From: Herbaspirillum sp. 3R11
Lineage (GTDB): Bacteria; Pseudomonadota; Gammaproteobacteria; Burkholderiales; Burkholderiaceae_D
Length of the DNA stretch: 64,000 nt
NCBI RefSeq assembly: GCF_004563925.1
Contig: NZ_SPNJ01000002.1
Location: 62,001 to 126,000, forward strand
Direction of reading: 5' to 3'
Of this stretch, positions 32,684-42,447 are shown in pieces. The notes beneath the pieces are model-generated. The model was not told the origin of the DNA, did no database searches, and saw nothing but the letters and a program-made list of their open reading frames with translations. The first letter of the stretch is position 1. Each line of letters begins with the position of its first letter. The translations under genes and the position numbers were made by a program.

Positions 32684-33736
32684 TTAGGTCAAAGTAACGG
32701 ATTCGTGGGTGTCGCGAAGCGTGTCGCGATTGCCGACGGTAGGTTCCACCGCCGTGTACACCACACGGTCCTTGCGGTCACGCAGACGACCGCCGAAAGT
32801 TGCCGCCAGGCTGGCGATGAACGCACCGCACAGCAGCGCCACGAACATCCACAGCGAACCATAAGCTGCTGCCTTGCGAGCCGTATCGGCAGCTTCCTTG
32901 GTCTTGGTGGTGGCGTCGTCGATGGCCTTCTTGTAAGCGGCATAGGTGTCGTCGACGCGTTTTTCCGCATCGGCTTGGCTGATCCCGCTACGCTTGGCGA
33001 TCACTTGCGCAACATAGGTCTTGTCGGCGGCCGGCAGCGCGCCGGTGCGCAGCGCATTGGCGAAAATGCGCGTCACTTCGTTACGTTGTGCAGGCGCCAG
33101 TGGCGGGCTGTCAGGAGCACCGTTGGCAAGCGGCGCAACCGGAGCTGCATCGGCTGATGCCGGTGCACCGGTTTGCGAGCCTGCAGCAGGAGCGCGGAAC
33201 AGCGTGTCGATGAAGTAGCCCGACGCAGCATCGGCAGTATTGCCATCCGCTGCTGCAACACCACCGGCAGCAGCTGTAGCGCCGGTAGCCACTACTGCCG
33301 CACCGGCCGAACCGGCCACTTTGGCGCCGCTCGATATCACGCTGCCGATGGCGGTGCTGAGCAACGCTGCCGTCGCCAGCGATGCCACTGCCCAGGCCAG
33401 GAAGCCGTGCGCGGTGTCGCGGAAATACACTTCATCAGTGTGTACGCTGGCCCATTTCACGCGCAAGCGTCCGGCCATGTAACCACCGATGGCCGATGCG
33501 GCGATTTGCGTGAAGGTGATCCACGCTACCGTCGACCAGCCTATGGTCTGCGCGCTGAGGCCGCTGCCGGACCACGGCGAGACCGAAGAAAATCCCAGGC
33601 CGAAGCCAAGGATCACCAGGATGAAGGACAACGCCGCCGCGGCGAACGCACCCGCAAGGATCGCTCCCCACGAAACGCCGGACGCGACGCTGTCGTCCCC
33701 ACCAACTGCATGTGCATGCAGGCTACTATTAATCAT
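32684..33736 (-). CDS. Membrane protein of unknown function
   Basis: A 350-residue protein with hydrophobic segments at about 22-48 (SWGAILAGAFAAAALSFILV), 65-88, 110-135 and 315-335. Between them lies a low-complexity Ala/Gly/Pro region (about 135-215) and a charged helical region (about 225-310; Lys/Ala-rich with TTKTKEAADTARKAA). The C-terminal tail is polar (RDRKDRVVYTAVEPTVG). The ATG at 33736 is chosen over a longer frame because AGGAG lies at good spacing. The gene is followed by the 24-residue membrane microprotein. The SWGAILAGA opening is shared by uncharacterised proteobacterial membrane proteins. The function is unknown. Confidence 0.78.
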   Translation of the reverse strand: MINSSLHAHAVGGDDSVASGVSWGAILAGAFAAAALSFILVILGFGLGFSSVSPWSGSGLSAQTIGWSTVAWITFTQIAASAIGGYMAGRLRVKWASVHTDEVYFRDTAHGFLAWAVASLATAALLSTAIGSVISSGAKVAGSAGAAVVATGATAAAGGVAAADGNTADAASGYFIDTLFRAPAAGSQTGAPASADAAPVAPLANGAPDSPPLAPAQRNEVTRIFANALRTGALPAADKTYVAQVIAKRSGISQADAEKRVDDTYAAYKKAIDDATTKTKEAADTARKAAAYGSLWMFVALLCGAFIASLAATFGGRLRDRKDRVVYTAVEPTVGNRDTLRDTHESVTLT

Positions 33737-33938
33737 GTTTTTCTCCTCGAGAGTGTTCTTGTCACGAGAGCAAATGTAACCAGAGCAGCGGTCGCCAACC
33801 ATAGGACGATCTCGTCACCTTTCGTAGGATTTGCGGCAGACCAGAGGGTGGCCGACGCCACAAGCGGGCATCCGCTGACAGCGATTGTGTTGCGTCCTGA
33901 TTACAGTAGAAGCTTTCCATCATCCTTTGTGGAGTGGC

Positions 33939-34976
33939 ATGAGCGACATGGTCGTAGTGCGCAAGGAAGGCTTGTACTGCGTTCCCGGTGATTTCTATAT
34001 TGACCCGTGGCGTCCGGTGGAGCGCGCGGTGATCACGCATGCCCACGCGGACCACGCGCGCACCGGTCACGGCCACTATCTGGCGACGGCCGACGGCGCC
34101 GGCATCCTGCGTGCGCGCCTCGGCGAGATTCGCCTGGACGCCTTGCGCTACGGCGAATCGATCACCCATAACGGCGTCGCCCTCTCGCTGCATCCTGCCG
34201 GCCACGTGCTCGGCTCGGCGCAGCTGCGCATGGAATACCGCGGCGAAGTCTGGGTCGCCTCGGGCGACTACAAGCTGGAGCAGGACGGCACCTGTGCGCC
34301 GTTCGAGAGCGTGCGCTGCGACACCTTCATTACCGAATCAACCTTCGGCATGCCGATCTATCGCTGGCAGCCGCAAGCGGAAATCTTCGACGACATCAAC
34401 GCCTGGTGGCGCCGCAATGCAGACGAAGGGCGCACCAGCGTGCTGTTCTGCTACGCCTTCGGCAAGGCCCAGCGCATCCTGCACGGGCTCGATCCGACCA
34501 TCGGCAGCATCGTCTGCCACGGCGCGGTGACGCCGCTCAATGCGCTCTACCGGGAAGCCGGTGTGGCCTTGCCGCCGACGCTGGCGGTCAGTGACGTGGA
34601 AGACAAATCCGTGTTGCGGCAGGCGCTGGTGCTGGCGCCGCCGTCAGCCGCCGGGTCGCCATGGATGCGACGCTTCGGCGACTACAGCGATGCCTTCGCC
34701 AGCGGCTGGATGCGCTTGCGCGGATCGCGCCGGCGACGCGGCGTCGATCGCGGTTTCATCCTGTCCGATCACGCCGACTGGCCCGGGCTGCTCAGCGCCA
34801 TTACCGCCACGGGCGCACCGCGCATCATCGTCACGCACGGACAGATTCCGATAATGGTGCGCTGGCTGCAACAGAACGGCCTCGACGCCGGCGCCTTCGA
34901 TACCGAATACGGCGGCGAGGAAGAGGTGGAAGCCGACAAAAATACCCCAGTGGAAGGCTCGCCAGATCATGCGTGA
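33939..34976 (+). CDS. Ligase-associated DNA exonuclease (metallo-beta-lactamase/beta-CASP fold)
   Basis: A 345-residue nuclease of the metallo-beta-lactamase/beta-CASP type that accompanies ATP-dependent DNA ligases in a known bacterial repair cluster. The metal motif is HAHADHAR (HxHxDH), with more ligands in HPAGHVLGSAQL, SGDYKLEQDGTCAPFE and the C-terminal SDHADWPGL and IIVTHGQI. The ATG at 33939 (MSDMVVVRKEGLY) has GTGGAG at good spacing; the longer frame upstream is not supported. It overlaps the ligase gene by eight bases. It would process DNA ends before sealing. Confidence 0.9.
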   Translation: MSDMVVVRKEGLYCVPGDFYIDPWRPVERAVITHAHADHARTGHGHYLATADGAGILRARLGEIRLDALRYGESITHNGVALSLHPAGHVLGSAQLRMEYRGEVWVASGDYKLEQDGTCAPFESVRCDTFITESTFGMPIYRWQPQAEIFDDINAWWRRNADEGRTSVLFCYAFGKAQRILHGLDPTIGSIVCHGAVTPLNALYREAGVALPPTLAVSDVEDKSVLRQALVLAPPSAAGSPWMRRFGDYSDAFASGWMRLRGSRRRRGVDRGFILSDHADWPGLLSAITATGAPRIIVTHGQIPIMVRWLQQNGLDAGAFDTEYGGEEEVEADKNTPVEGSPDHA

Positions 34977-36639
34977 TTTCGCCCACCTCTACGCCGGGCT
35001 GGACGCCACCACCGCGACCAATCGCAAGCTGGAAGCGCTGCAAGCCTACTTTCGTCGCGCCGGTGCAGCGGACGCCGCCTGGGCGGTGTATTTCCTGGCC
35101 GGCGGCAAGCCGCGCCAGGCGGTGCCGACCAAGCTGCTGCGCCACTGCGCGATCCAGTACGCGCAGCTCGACGAATGGTTGTTCGACGAGTGCTATCAAG
35201 CCGTCGGCGACCTGGCCGAAACCATCGCCCACATCCTGCCGCCCGCCACCCGCGACGACGATCTCGGCCTGAGCCTGTGGATGGAGCAACGGGTCTCGCC
35301 CTTGCGTGGCGCCGATGCCGAGACCGTGCGCGCGGCGCTGTTCTCGTACTGGGACGTGCTGGACTGGCAAGGCCGTTTCCTGCTCAGCAAGCTGATCGGC
35401 GGCGGCTTCCGTGTCGGCGTCTCGAAGCTGTTGGTCACGCGCGCATTGGCCGTGGTTGCCGAGGTCGACGCCAACACGATCGCGCAGCGTTTGGTCGGCT
35501 GGACCGACCGCAGCACGCGCCCGACCGCGGAAGGCTTCGCAGAACTGATTGCACCGCCGTCCGAAGCCGATCGCCAGCGTCGCGGCGGCCAGCCGTATCC
35601 CTTCTTTCTTGCGCATCCGCTGCTGGCCGATCCCGCCATGCTGGGCGACCTCAGCGACTGGCAAGTCGAATGGAAGTACGACGGCATCCGTGCGCAACTG
35701 GTGCATCGCGAAGGACGCAGCTGGTTATGGTCGCGCGGCGAAGAGCTGATCACCGAACGTTTTCCGGAACTGGCGCAGTTGCCGCTGCCGGACGGCGTCG
35801 TCATCGATGGCGAGATCGTGATCCGGCGCGGCGAGGGGGCCAATGGCGTGATTGCCCCGTTCGCGGACCTGCAAAAGCGCATCGGCCGCAAGACGCTGTC
35901 GGCCAAAATGCTGGCCGAGTTTCCGGCGGCGCTGATCGCCTACGACCTGCTTGAACTGGATGGCGAAGATCTGCGCGGCAGGCCGCAGCAGGAACGGCGC
36001 GCGCTGCTGGAAAAGCTCGCAGAAACCATTCCGGCGCTGACCCTGGCTCCCGTGATCGACCTGGCCGAAGCCGCCGACTGGAGCGCGCTGGCGACGCTGC
36101 GTGAAAGCTCGCGCGCCCGCGGCGTCGAAGGCATGATGCTCAAGGCGAAGTCGGCGCACTACGGCATCGGCCGAACCAAGAACGTCGGCACCTGGTGGAA
36201 GTGGAAGATCGATCCCTATTCGGTCGACGCCGTGCTGATCTATGCGCAGGCCGGCCACGGCCGGCGCGCGTCGCTGTACACCGATTACACCTTCGCCGTG
36301 TGGGCCGCCGAAGACGCGGCCGGAGAACGCAGGCTGGTGCCGTTCGCCAAGGCCTATTCCGGCTTGACCGATGCCGAGATCGCGCGCGTCGACCGCATCA
36401 TCCGCAGCAGCACCGTCGAGAAGTTCGGCCCGGTGCGCAGCGTCAAACCGAGCATGGTGTTTGAAATCGGCTTCGAAGGCATCGCCGCCTCGCCGCGCCA
36501 CAAGGCCGGCATCGCGGTGCGCTTCCCGCGCATCCTGCGCATCCGCGACGACAAACCGATCGCCGAGGCCGACAGCCTGTCGACCTTGCAAGCCTTGCTC
36601 AGTGAAGCGGAAGGACAGGATGCTGCGCGCACGGACTGA
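34969..36639 (+). CDS. ATP-dependent DNA ligase (repair-cluster type)
   Basis: A 556-residue ligase that seals nicks using ATP. The N-terminal helical DNA-binding domain (about 1-205) precedes the nucleotidyltransferase motif KYDGIRAQ with the adenylated Lys236. Further motifs are DGEIVI (motif III), EGMMLKA (motif IV), and [20 protein letters not shown] (motif V region). An OB-fold domain follows (about 415-540). The length matches the bacterial type found beside an exonuclease, an Lhr-type helicase and PdeM. It overlaps the exonuclease by eight bases and the helicase by 20 bases, so all four are translationally linked. It is distinct from the essential NAD-dependent LigA. Confidence 0.93.
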   Translation: MRDFAHLYAGLDATTATNRKLEALQAYFRRAGAADAAWAVYFLAGGKPRQAVPTKLLRHCAIQYAQLDEWLFDECYQAVGDLAETIAHILPPATRDDDLGLSLWMEQRVSPLRGADAETVRAALFSYWDVLDWQGRFLLSKLIGGGFRVGVSKLLVTRALAVVAEVDANTIAQRLVGWTDRSTRPTAEGFAELIAPPSEADRQRRGGQPYPFFLAHPLLADPAMLGDLSDWQVEWKYDGIRAQLVHREGRSWLWSRGEELITERFPELAQLPLPDGVVIDGEIVIRRGEGANGVIAPFADLQKRIGRKTLSAKMLAEFPAALIAYDLLELDGEDLRGRPQQERRALLEKLAETIPALTLAPVIDLAEAADWSALATLRESSRARGVEGMMLKAKSAHYGIGRTKNVGTWWKWKIDPYSVDAVLIYAQAGHGRRASLYTDYTFAVWAAEDAAGERRLVPFAKAYSGLTDAEIARVDRIIRSSTVEKFGPVRSVKPSMVFEIGFEGIAASPRHKAGIAVRFPRILRIRDDKPIAEADSLSTLQALLSEAEGQDAARTD

Positions 36640-39184
36640 GGACAGTGGCGGCGATGTCCCACACGTCGCCGCGAGATCACGCAGCACGCCGGTGGAGCGC
36701 TGGTTCGCTGCGCAGGGCTGGAAGATCTTCGCCTTCCAGCGCGACACCTGGCAAGCCGCCGTGCGCGGCGAGTCGGGCCTGCTGCATGCGAGCACCGGAT
36801 CCGGCAAGACCTACGCGGTCTGGTTTGCAGCATTGCAACATACCGTGCCGGCGCTGGCCAAGGCCGGTCCTTTGCCTGCCATCGCCGCTCCATTAACCAG
36901 CACAAAGCGCCCCAAGGCAATCAACCAGACCGGCCTGCGCATCCTCTGGATCACGCCGATGCGCGCGCTCGCGGCCGACACCGCACGCGCGCTGGAAGCG
37001 CCGCTCACCGCCTTGCTGCCGACATGGACCATCGGCAGCCGCACCGGTGACACCACCGGCAGCGAACGCGCACGCCAGCTGCGCAGCTTGCCGAGCACCC
37101 TGATCACCACGCCCGAGAGCCTGTCGTTGCTGCTGAGCCAGGACGACGCGGCGACGCGCTTCAGCAAGCTCGACGCCATCATCGTCGACGAATGGCACGA
37201 GCTCATGGGCAGCAAGCGCGGCGTGCAGACGCAACTGGCGCTGGCGCGTCTGCGCCGCTGGCGTCCCGACCTGATGGTGTGGGGCTTGTCGGCCACGCTG
37301 GGCAACCTGCAGCAATCGAAGGATGCCTTGCTGGGAGACGGGCGCGGCGTGCTGGTGCAGGGCAAGACACGCAAGAAGATCGTGGTCGATACGCTGATTC
37401 CGGAGCATCCCTCGCGCTTCGCCTGGGCGGGCCATCTCGGCCTGCAGATGTTACCGGCGGTTGTCGCCGAGATCGACCGCCACGCCAGCACATTGGTGTT
37501 TACCAACACGCGCTCGCAAGCCGAGCTGTGGTATCAGAATCTGCTGGCGGCGCGACCGGACTGGGCCGGCCTGATTGCGCTGCATCATGGTTCGCTGGAC
37601 CGCGAAGTGCGCGAATGGGTGGAACTGGCGATCAAGAACGGGCAACTCAAGGCGGTGGTCTGCACGTCCAGCCTCGACCTCGGCGTCGACTTCGCGCCGG
37701 TCGAGCGGGTGCTGCAGATCGGCAGCGCGCGCGGCGTTGCGCGCCTGTTGCAACGCGCCGGCCGCAGCGGCCACTCGCCCGGCCGGGTGTCGCGCGTGAC
37801 GCTGGTGCCGACCAATACGCTGGAATTGCTGGAAGCCGCCGGCGCGCGCCATGCCGTTGCCGCCGGGCAGGTGGAACAGAGGCCGGTGCCGGAGACGCCG
37901 CTCGACGTGCTGGTCCAGCACCTGGTGACGATCGCGCTGGGCGGCGGCTTCCGTTCGCAGGAGCTGTTCGACGAAGTGCGCACGGCTTATTCCTACCGCG
38001 CCCTGCGCCCGGACCAGTGGCAATGGGCACTGGATTTCGTCGCGCGCGGCGGGCAGAGCCTGATCGCCTATCCGGAATATCAACGCGTGGTGCCCGATGC
38101 CGATGGCGTGTATCGCGTGCCGGATGCGGCGATTGCGCGCCGCCATCGCATGAGCATCGGCACCATCGTTTCCGACGCCAGCATGCAGGTGCAATACCTG
38201 CGCGGCGCGCGCATCGGTACCATCGAGGAAGGCTTCATCGCGCGTTTGCGCGCGGGCGACCGTTTCCTGTTCGGCGGCCGCATGCTGGAATTCGTGCGCG
38301 TGCATGAAATGACCGCCTACGTGCGCCGCGCCACCAGTGGTTCAGGTGCGGTGCCGCGTTGGCAGGGCGGACGCATGCCGCTGTCGTCGACGCTGGCGCA
38401 TGCGGTGCTTGATTGCCTGGAGGAGGCCGCGCACGACGATTACTCCGGTGCCGAAATGCAGGCGGTGAAACCCTTGCTGGCCTTGCAGCAGCAATGGTCG
38501 GCCTTGCCCACCGCCCGCAAGCTGGTAGTCGAACATCTGCACAGCCGCGAAGGCCATCATTTGTTTTTTTACCCCTTCGCCGGACGGCTGGTGCATGTGG
38601 GTCTGGCCGCATTGATTTCTTATCGGCTGGCGCAACGGCGCGCGGCGACGTTTTCGATTGCGGTCAACGATTATGGTTTTGAATTGCTGAGCGCGACGCC
38701 GGTCGACCTCGCTGAAATCTTTCCTGCCTCCGACATGGGCGGCGCTTTATTCTCGTCGGAGCATCTGCTGGAAGACGTCATCGCCAGCCTCAACGCCACC
38801 GAACTGACGCAACGGCGCTTCCGTGAAATCGCGCGCATCTCCGGCCTGGTGTTCCAGGGTTTTCCCGGCCAGCCGAAGAGCACGCGTCAGCTGCAGGCAT
38901 CGGCCAGCCTGTTCTTTGAAGTGTTCCGCAAGCACGACGCCGGCAACCTGCTGTTGACGCAAGCGCAGACCGAAGTACTGGAGCAGGAACTGGAATTGCA
39001 GCGCCTGCGCGAGACGCTGGAAGAATTGCGCGGGCGCTGCCTGCAGGTCTGCAGCATCACGCGTGCGACGCCGTTCGGATTTCCGCTGATGGTGGAACGC
39101 TTCCGTGAAAAGCTGTCGACCGAAAAGCTCAGCGACCGCGTGGCGCGCATGCTGCAGGAACTGGAAAAGGCGGCCGCGCGATGA
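36620..39184 (+). CDS. Ligase-associated DEXH-box DNA helicase (Lhr-Core type)
   Basis: An 854-residue superfamily 2 helicase that translocates on DNA with ATP. Walker A is [12 protein letters not shown], motif II is [13 protein letters not shown] (DEWH), motif III is GLSATLGN, motif [15 protein letters not shown], and motif [18 protein letters not shown] long C-terminal region with winged-helix and Lhr-specific parts follows (about 430-850). The ATG at 36620 ([12 protein letters not shown]) sits inside the ligase end, with GGAAGGACAGG before it; a longer frame reaching into the ligase gene is a shadow. The stop overlaps the start of the next gene (ATGA). Confidence 0.92.
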   Translation: MLRARTEDSGGDVPHVAARSRSTPVERWFAAQGWKIFAFQRDTWQAAVRGESGLLHASTGSGKTYAVWFAALQHTVPALAKAGPLPAIAAPLTSTKRPKAINQTGLRILWITPMRALAADTARALEAPLTALLPTWTIGSRTGDTTGSERARQLRSLPSTLITTPESLSLLLSQDDAATRFSKLDAIIVDEWHELMGSKRGVQTQLALARLRRWRPDLMVWGLSATLGNLQQSKDALLGDGRGVLVQGKTRKKIVVDTLIPEHPSRFAWAGHLGLQMLPAVVAEIDRHASTLVFTNTRSQAELWYQNLLAARPDWAGLIALHHGSLDREVREWVELAIKNGQLKAVVCTSSLDLGVDFAPVERVLQIGSARGVARLLQRAGRSGHSPGRVSRVTLVPTNTLELLEAAGARHAVAAGQVEQRPVPETPLDVLVQHLVTIALGGGFRSQELFDEVRTAYSYRALRPDQWQWALDFVARGGQSLIAYPEYQRVVPDADGVYRVPDAAIARRHRMSIGTIVSDASMQVQYLRGARIGTIEEGFIARLRAGDRFLFGGRMLEFVRVHEMTAYVRRATSGSGAVPRWQGGRMPLSSTLAHAVLDCLEEAAHDDYSGAEMQAVKPLLALQQQWSALPTARKLVVEHLHSREGHHLFFYPFAGRLVHVGLAALISYRLAQRRAATFSIAVNDYGFELLSATPVDLAEIFPASDMGGALFSSEHLLEDVIASLNATELTQRRFREIARISGLVFQGFPGQPKSTRQLQASASLFFEVFRKHDAGNLLLTQAQTEVLEQELELQRLRETLEELRGRCLQVCSITRATPFGFPLMVERFREKLSTEKLSDRVARMLQELEKAAAR

Positions 39185-39858
39185 CGGCAGAAAAAGTCAA
39201 TAGTGCGCTGGACATTAGCGTGCTCGGCGAACAATTGAGCTTGCTGCCACAACGCGCCCTGCTGTGGCGCGCGCGCAAGATGCTGATCGTGGCGGACATC
39301 CATTTCGGCAAGGCGGCCGCCTTTCGCGCGGGCGGGATTCCGGTGCCGCACGGCACCACGCGCGCCAACCTGGACGCGCTCGATGCCCTGATCGCAACGC
39401 ATGGGATCGGGCACATCCTGTTCCTCGGCGATTTCCTGCACGCCAAAACTGCGCGTGCGCCGGCGACCTTGCTGGCCTTGCAGCGCTGGCGAGAAAGTCA
39501 TCCGGATTTGCAGCTGACATTGGTGCGCGGCAATCACGATCGCCATGCCGGCGATCCGCCGCCACAGCTGGCAGTGGACGTTGTCGATGAGCCGTGGCGC
39601 GTCGGGCCGCTGGCGCTGTGCCATCACCCGCAAGAACTGATCGGCGCGTATGTACTGGCGGGGCACGTCCATCCTGTGGTGCGGCTGTCGGTGGGGCGTG
39701 ATTCGCTGCGGCTGCCGTGTTTCGTCTTTGGCGCGGCACAGGCGACGCTGCCTGCATTCGGCGCGTTCACCGGCGGGTATGAAGTCAGCGCAAGGCAAGA
39801 CGAACAACTGTTCGTCTGCACCGATGACCGCGTGTTTGCTTATCCGCGCACGGCTTGA
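39181..39858 (+). CDS. pdeM: Ligase-associated metallophosphoesterase PdeM
   Basis: A 225-residue calcineurin-like phosphoesterase, known from the same repair cluster as a Mn2+-dependent DNA nuclease. Metal motifs are visible in order: [33 protein letters not shown] and GHVHPVVRL. It starts within the stop of the helicase gene (ATGA), so it is the fourth translationally coupled gene of the cluster. The product would trim DNA ends during repair. It ends seven bases before the stop of a convergent gene. Confidence 0.9.
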   Translation: MTAEKVNSALDISVLGEQLSLLPQRALLWRARKMLIVADIHFGKAAAFRAGGIPVPHGTTRANLDALDALIATHGIGHILFLGDFLHAKTARAPATLLALQRWRESHPDLQLTLVRGNHDRHAGDPPPQLAVDVVDEPWRVGPLALCHHPQELIGAYVLAGHVHPVVRLSVGRDSLRLPCFVFGAAQATLPAFGAFTGGYEVSARQDEQLFVCTDDRVFAYPRTA

Positions 39859-39864
39859 GGAAGA

Positions 39865-41256
39865 TCAGCCCCGCAGCACCGAGCTGAACTTGCGCGTCGC
39901 GTGCAGCCCGGGCGCAGAGTGATGCGCACCGGGCGACAGGGCTTCAATCAGCGTTGCGGGGTTGCTGATCGCTACAGAACCTGTGGCACTTGTGTCGGCG
40001 CCTACCAGGCGCATTCCGGTCCGGCCGTTGGCGGCGGCTTCGCGTGTTGCACGCACACGGGCCGCAGCGCGGAAAGTCATGCCGCGGCTGTTGCCGTCGG
40101 CGCGCGTGATCCAGTCGCGCAGCAGCTGCAGTTCGCGCGGGCTGAAGACGCCGAACATCTCTGCACCGGCGCCGCTGATCAATCGCCAGAAGCGGCTTTC
40201 CTCGGGATCGCTGCCGCGCTTGATCCATCCGGCGTTTTCCAGTTCAAGTAGAAACCGTCCTGCATCTTCGGGATTGTCCAGCCATTCGTTGACCGTCTTG
40301 CCGGCAAAGCGGCAATAGTCCGAATGCATGTTGCGGCCGACTGCCGCCTTCTTTTGCAAGGCCGCAATCAACGCACGCTCGGGATCGAAGTCGGCGATCA
40401 CTGAAGTGGTGCTCATGCCGAGATCGTTGAGACGATAGCCGTCGCGTACGCGGCGATAGAACTCGGCCGGATTATCCTGTTGCGCAGCAATGTCCGCCAC
40501 CGCCTGGGCCGCCTTGTGGGCATGGCCGGTGGCGGCGTTGTCGATGGTCACGTGCAGCGTGAAGTAATACGGATCGATGCCGAGCTCATTGAGTTCGTAG
40601 GCGCTGATCAGCAAATGCAGCGGCAGTTGCTCGTAGCCCAGGTTGTAGCCGATCACTTCCGGCAGGAAGCGCCCGGTCTGGTAACCCAGCGCCAGCTGGA
40701 TCGCACCTTGCACGAAATGCGCATCGGACAGATTGTGCCAGTCGTCGCAATCGTGGGTCGCCAGCAGTTTCTTGTACAGCGTGACGTGATTCATGGCCGG
40801 ATCGCCGTCGCCGAGCTCTTCCAGATAGGTCAGGATCAACGGACGGAAATCCGGATCTTCCCAATACGGCAGTGTGCCGTACAGCCACGAGCCGTCGACC
40901 AGCTTGGTCGGCGCCACGGCGCGGATGAAGTTGAGCGCATGCGAGCGCGTCGCGAAATAGCGGCGTGGTGCGCCATCCTTGCGCGCCGCCAGATAGTCGG
41001 CGTACTGCTCGCCTACACTGGCAACGCGTCCGGTGACCCAAGCCTGCAAGTCGTCAGGCGAAGCCGGCAGGTCACAGGGCAAATCCTGCGCCTGTGCCAG
41101 TTGCGCCTGCAAATAGCGCGCGCCGTCTTCGCGTGCTGCGCGCGACGGCTGCGGCGCCGACAGCGCGCGGTATAGCACGGCGGCGCTCGTTGTATGAACG
41201 GGTTCGTTTTGCGCCGATCGGGCGCGTGCAAAAGAAGTTGCTGCGGTGGAAGCCAT
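39865..41256 (-). CDS. Heme-oxygenase-like diiron (HDO-type) redox protein
   Basis: A 463-residue protein whose centre matches the iron-containing redox enzyme / heme-oxygenase-like diiron family. It has EELGDGDPAMNHVTLYKKLL with candidate ligands Glu147 and His157, then a second helix with LGYEQLPL (Glu209) and YELNELGIDPYYFTLHVTIDNAATGHAHKA with His235, Asp239 and His245. Relatives oxidise amino acids, fatty acids or natural-product precursors with O2. The C-terminal third (about 300-460) has no recognised domain. ATG at 41256 is preferred because GAGG lies five bases upstream. It converges with the DNA-repair cluster. Its substrate is unknown. Confidence 0.75.
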   Translation of the reverse strand: MASTAATSFARARSAQNEPVHTTSAAVLYRALSAPQPSRAAREDGARYLQAQLAQAQDLPCDLPASPDDLQAWVTGRVASVGEQYADYLAARKDGAPRRYFATRSHALNFIRAVAPTKLVDGSWLYGTLPYWEDPDFRPLILTYLEELGDGDPAMNHVTLYKKLLATHDCDDWHNLSDAHFVQGAIQLALGYQTGRFLPEVIGYNLGYEQLPLHLLISAYELNELGIDPYYFTLHVTIDNAATGHAHKAAQAVADIAAQQDNPAEFYRRVRDGYRLNDLGMSTTSVIADFDPERALIAALQKKAAVGRNMHSDYCRFAGKTVNEWLDNPEDAGRFLLELENAGWIKRGSDPEESRFWRLISGAGAEMFGVFSPRELQLLRDWITRADGNSRGMTFRAAARVRATREAAANGRTGMRLVGADTSATGSVAISNPATLIEALSPGAHHSAPGLHATRKFSSVLRG

Positions 41257-41486
41257 GATGCCTCGGTGCAAAAAGGGGGACAGGTTTCATCTTCGCGCAG
41301 CGTGCGGTTTGAGGTAATAGGCCGATCACGCAGTTTGAAGTCGGACGAGACCTGATACCGGCGTCATCCGTGCCGATACAGGCCGCGACGTTGTTGCATG
41401 CGCTTACTCCAATAACAGCGGTGCACCGACTGACAGGGCGGGAAGCAAGGGCTATGGTGAAGGCATAAACTCTCTGGGAAAACATC

Positions 41487-41597
41487 ATGCAAAGCCGACA
41501 TCACTCGAAAGCGCCCGTGGCAATTGCCGCCGGCCTGGTTGCCCTCATCGGTATCGGTGCAGTGTGGCTGCTGCGAGTATTCTGGTTCCACGTGTAA
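41487..41597 (+). CDS. 36-residue single-span membrane protein
   Basis: A short gene from ATG at 41487 to TAA at 41595-41597. The product opens with basic, His-rich MQSRHHSKAP and then forms one clear hydrophobic segment (AIAAGLVALIGIGAVWLLRVF). The ribosome site (TGGGAA) is weak. The layout looks like a small inner-membrane protein with the N-terminus in the cytosol. It is isolated from its neighbours. Confidence is moderate because of its length. Confidence 0.5.
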   Translation: MQSRHHSKAPVAIAAGLVALIGIGAVWLLRVFWFHV

Positions 41598-41624
41598 ATC
41601 GTTCACACGTCTTAGCGCCACCCA

Positions 41625-41648
41625 ATAAAAAAGCCGCCCGAAGGCGGC
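41625..41648 (-). terminator. Rho-independent terminator (minus strand)
   Basis: Stem GCCGCC/GGCGGC with a CGAA loop is followed on the minus strand by a six-T run. It ends the Gln/Asn-rich gene, whose stop is 43 bp upstream. Confidence 0.85.
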
Positions 41649-41690
41649 CGAATCCCACAAGACTATTCCTCAATGCGTCAGACCTCGGCA

Positions 41691-42107
41691 TCAGCTTTGC
41701 TTGGAGCCGCCTTGGTTGCCCTGATTGCCTTGGTTATTGCCCTGCTGCTTGTTCTGGTCATTGGCGCCGGCTTGCTGGCCCTGACGCGAACCCTGCTGGT
41801 CCTGCTGCTTGTTCTGTGCGTTCTGCGGCTGGTTGGCCTGTTCATGCGAACGTCCGCCGCCTTGGGTGATGCTGGAGTTGTTGGCATCGGCGCCGCCTTG
41901 TTGGCGACCGGAGTTGGCGTTGTTCTGGTCTTGCTGCGCAGACGAGCCCTTGTTGCTGCCGGCCTGTTGTTGGCCTGCGTTCTGACCTTGGCCGGCTTGT
42001 TGGCCGCGCTGCTGGTTTTGTTGATCCTGCTGCTGATTTTTTTGCGACTGATTTTGCTGAGCCTGGTTGGCTTGTTGTTGCTTACCGTCGTTTTGTTGAT
42101 TGGACAT
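41691..42107 (-). CDS. Gln/Asn-rich low-complexity protein
   Basis: A 138-residue protein in which I count 48 Gln and 22 Asn, about half of all residues; Gly, Ala, Ser, Asp and Lys make up most of the rest, with one Pro and almost no large hydrophobics. It begins MSNQQNDGKQQQANQAQQNQ and ends GNNQGNQGNQGGSKQS. No signal peptide, span or folded domain is visible. The start is firm: AGGAG precedes ATG 42107 at good spacing, and a minus-strand terminator follows the stop. The composition is that of a disordered, prion-like protein or a hydrophilic stress protein. The reverse strand also stays open, but as a shadow. The function is unknown. Confidence 0.75.
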   Translation of the reverse strand: MSNQQNDGKQQQANQAQQNQSQKNQQQDQQNQQRGQQAGQGQNAGQQQAGSNKGSSAQQDQNNANSGRQQGGADANNSSITQGGGRSHEQANQPQNAQNKQQDQQGSRQGQQAGANDQNKQQGNNQGNQGNQGGSKQS

Positions 42108-42447
42108 GTAATTCTCCTCGTGATCCGGTCGTTGGAAGACGCCGGCGGACTTGACCGTAGATCCGTTGGCGAGAAACCATCTTGCCTGCAAGTCGTTGCC
42201 GTTCCTATCGGCGCAAGGCGCATCCGCTTGTGGGCCGACATGCCCGCCGCTGTCAGCGGATTGCCCACACGGAACGCCTGGTTGCTATTGTTTGCTTGTC
42301 AACAACAAGGAATTCACCTATAGAGGCAATGCGCCCGACTGACTAGGATGTGATCTTCGGCGCCTCCGACATGCTCACGTCAGTCAGCACGTTAGCTCAC
42401 ATGTCAGCTCTATTGCGCCCCGTCGTCTGCGTTCTGGAGAATTTCCC
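42108..42447. other. Divergent intergenic region
   Basis: About 340 bp between the starts of the Gln/Asn-rich gene and the membrane protein at 42448. It should hold both promoters. No convincing operator, RNA or small gene was identified. Confidence 0.5.

Noticed and set aside
36371-36619. Longer N-terminus of the Lhr-type helicase
   Set aside because: It lies within the ligase gene in another frame, is Ser/Arg/Ala-rich noise, and ATG 36620 has a suitable ribosome site.
41673-42323. A hydrophobic Leu/Val-rich 216-codon frame on the plus strand
   Set aside because: CAG/CAA and AAC codons of the Gln/Asn-rich gene read backwards as Leu, Val and similar; this apparent membrane protein is the shadow of that gene, which has the better ribosome site and terminator.
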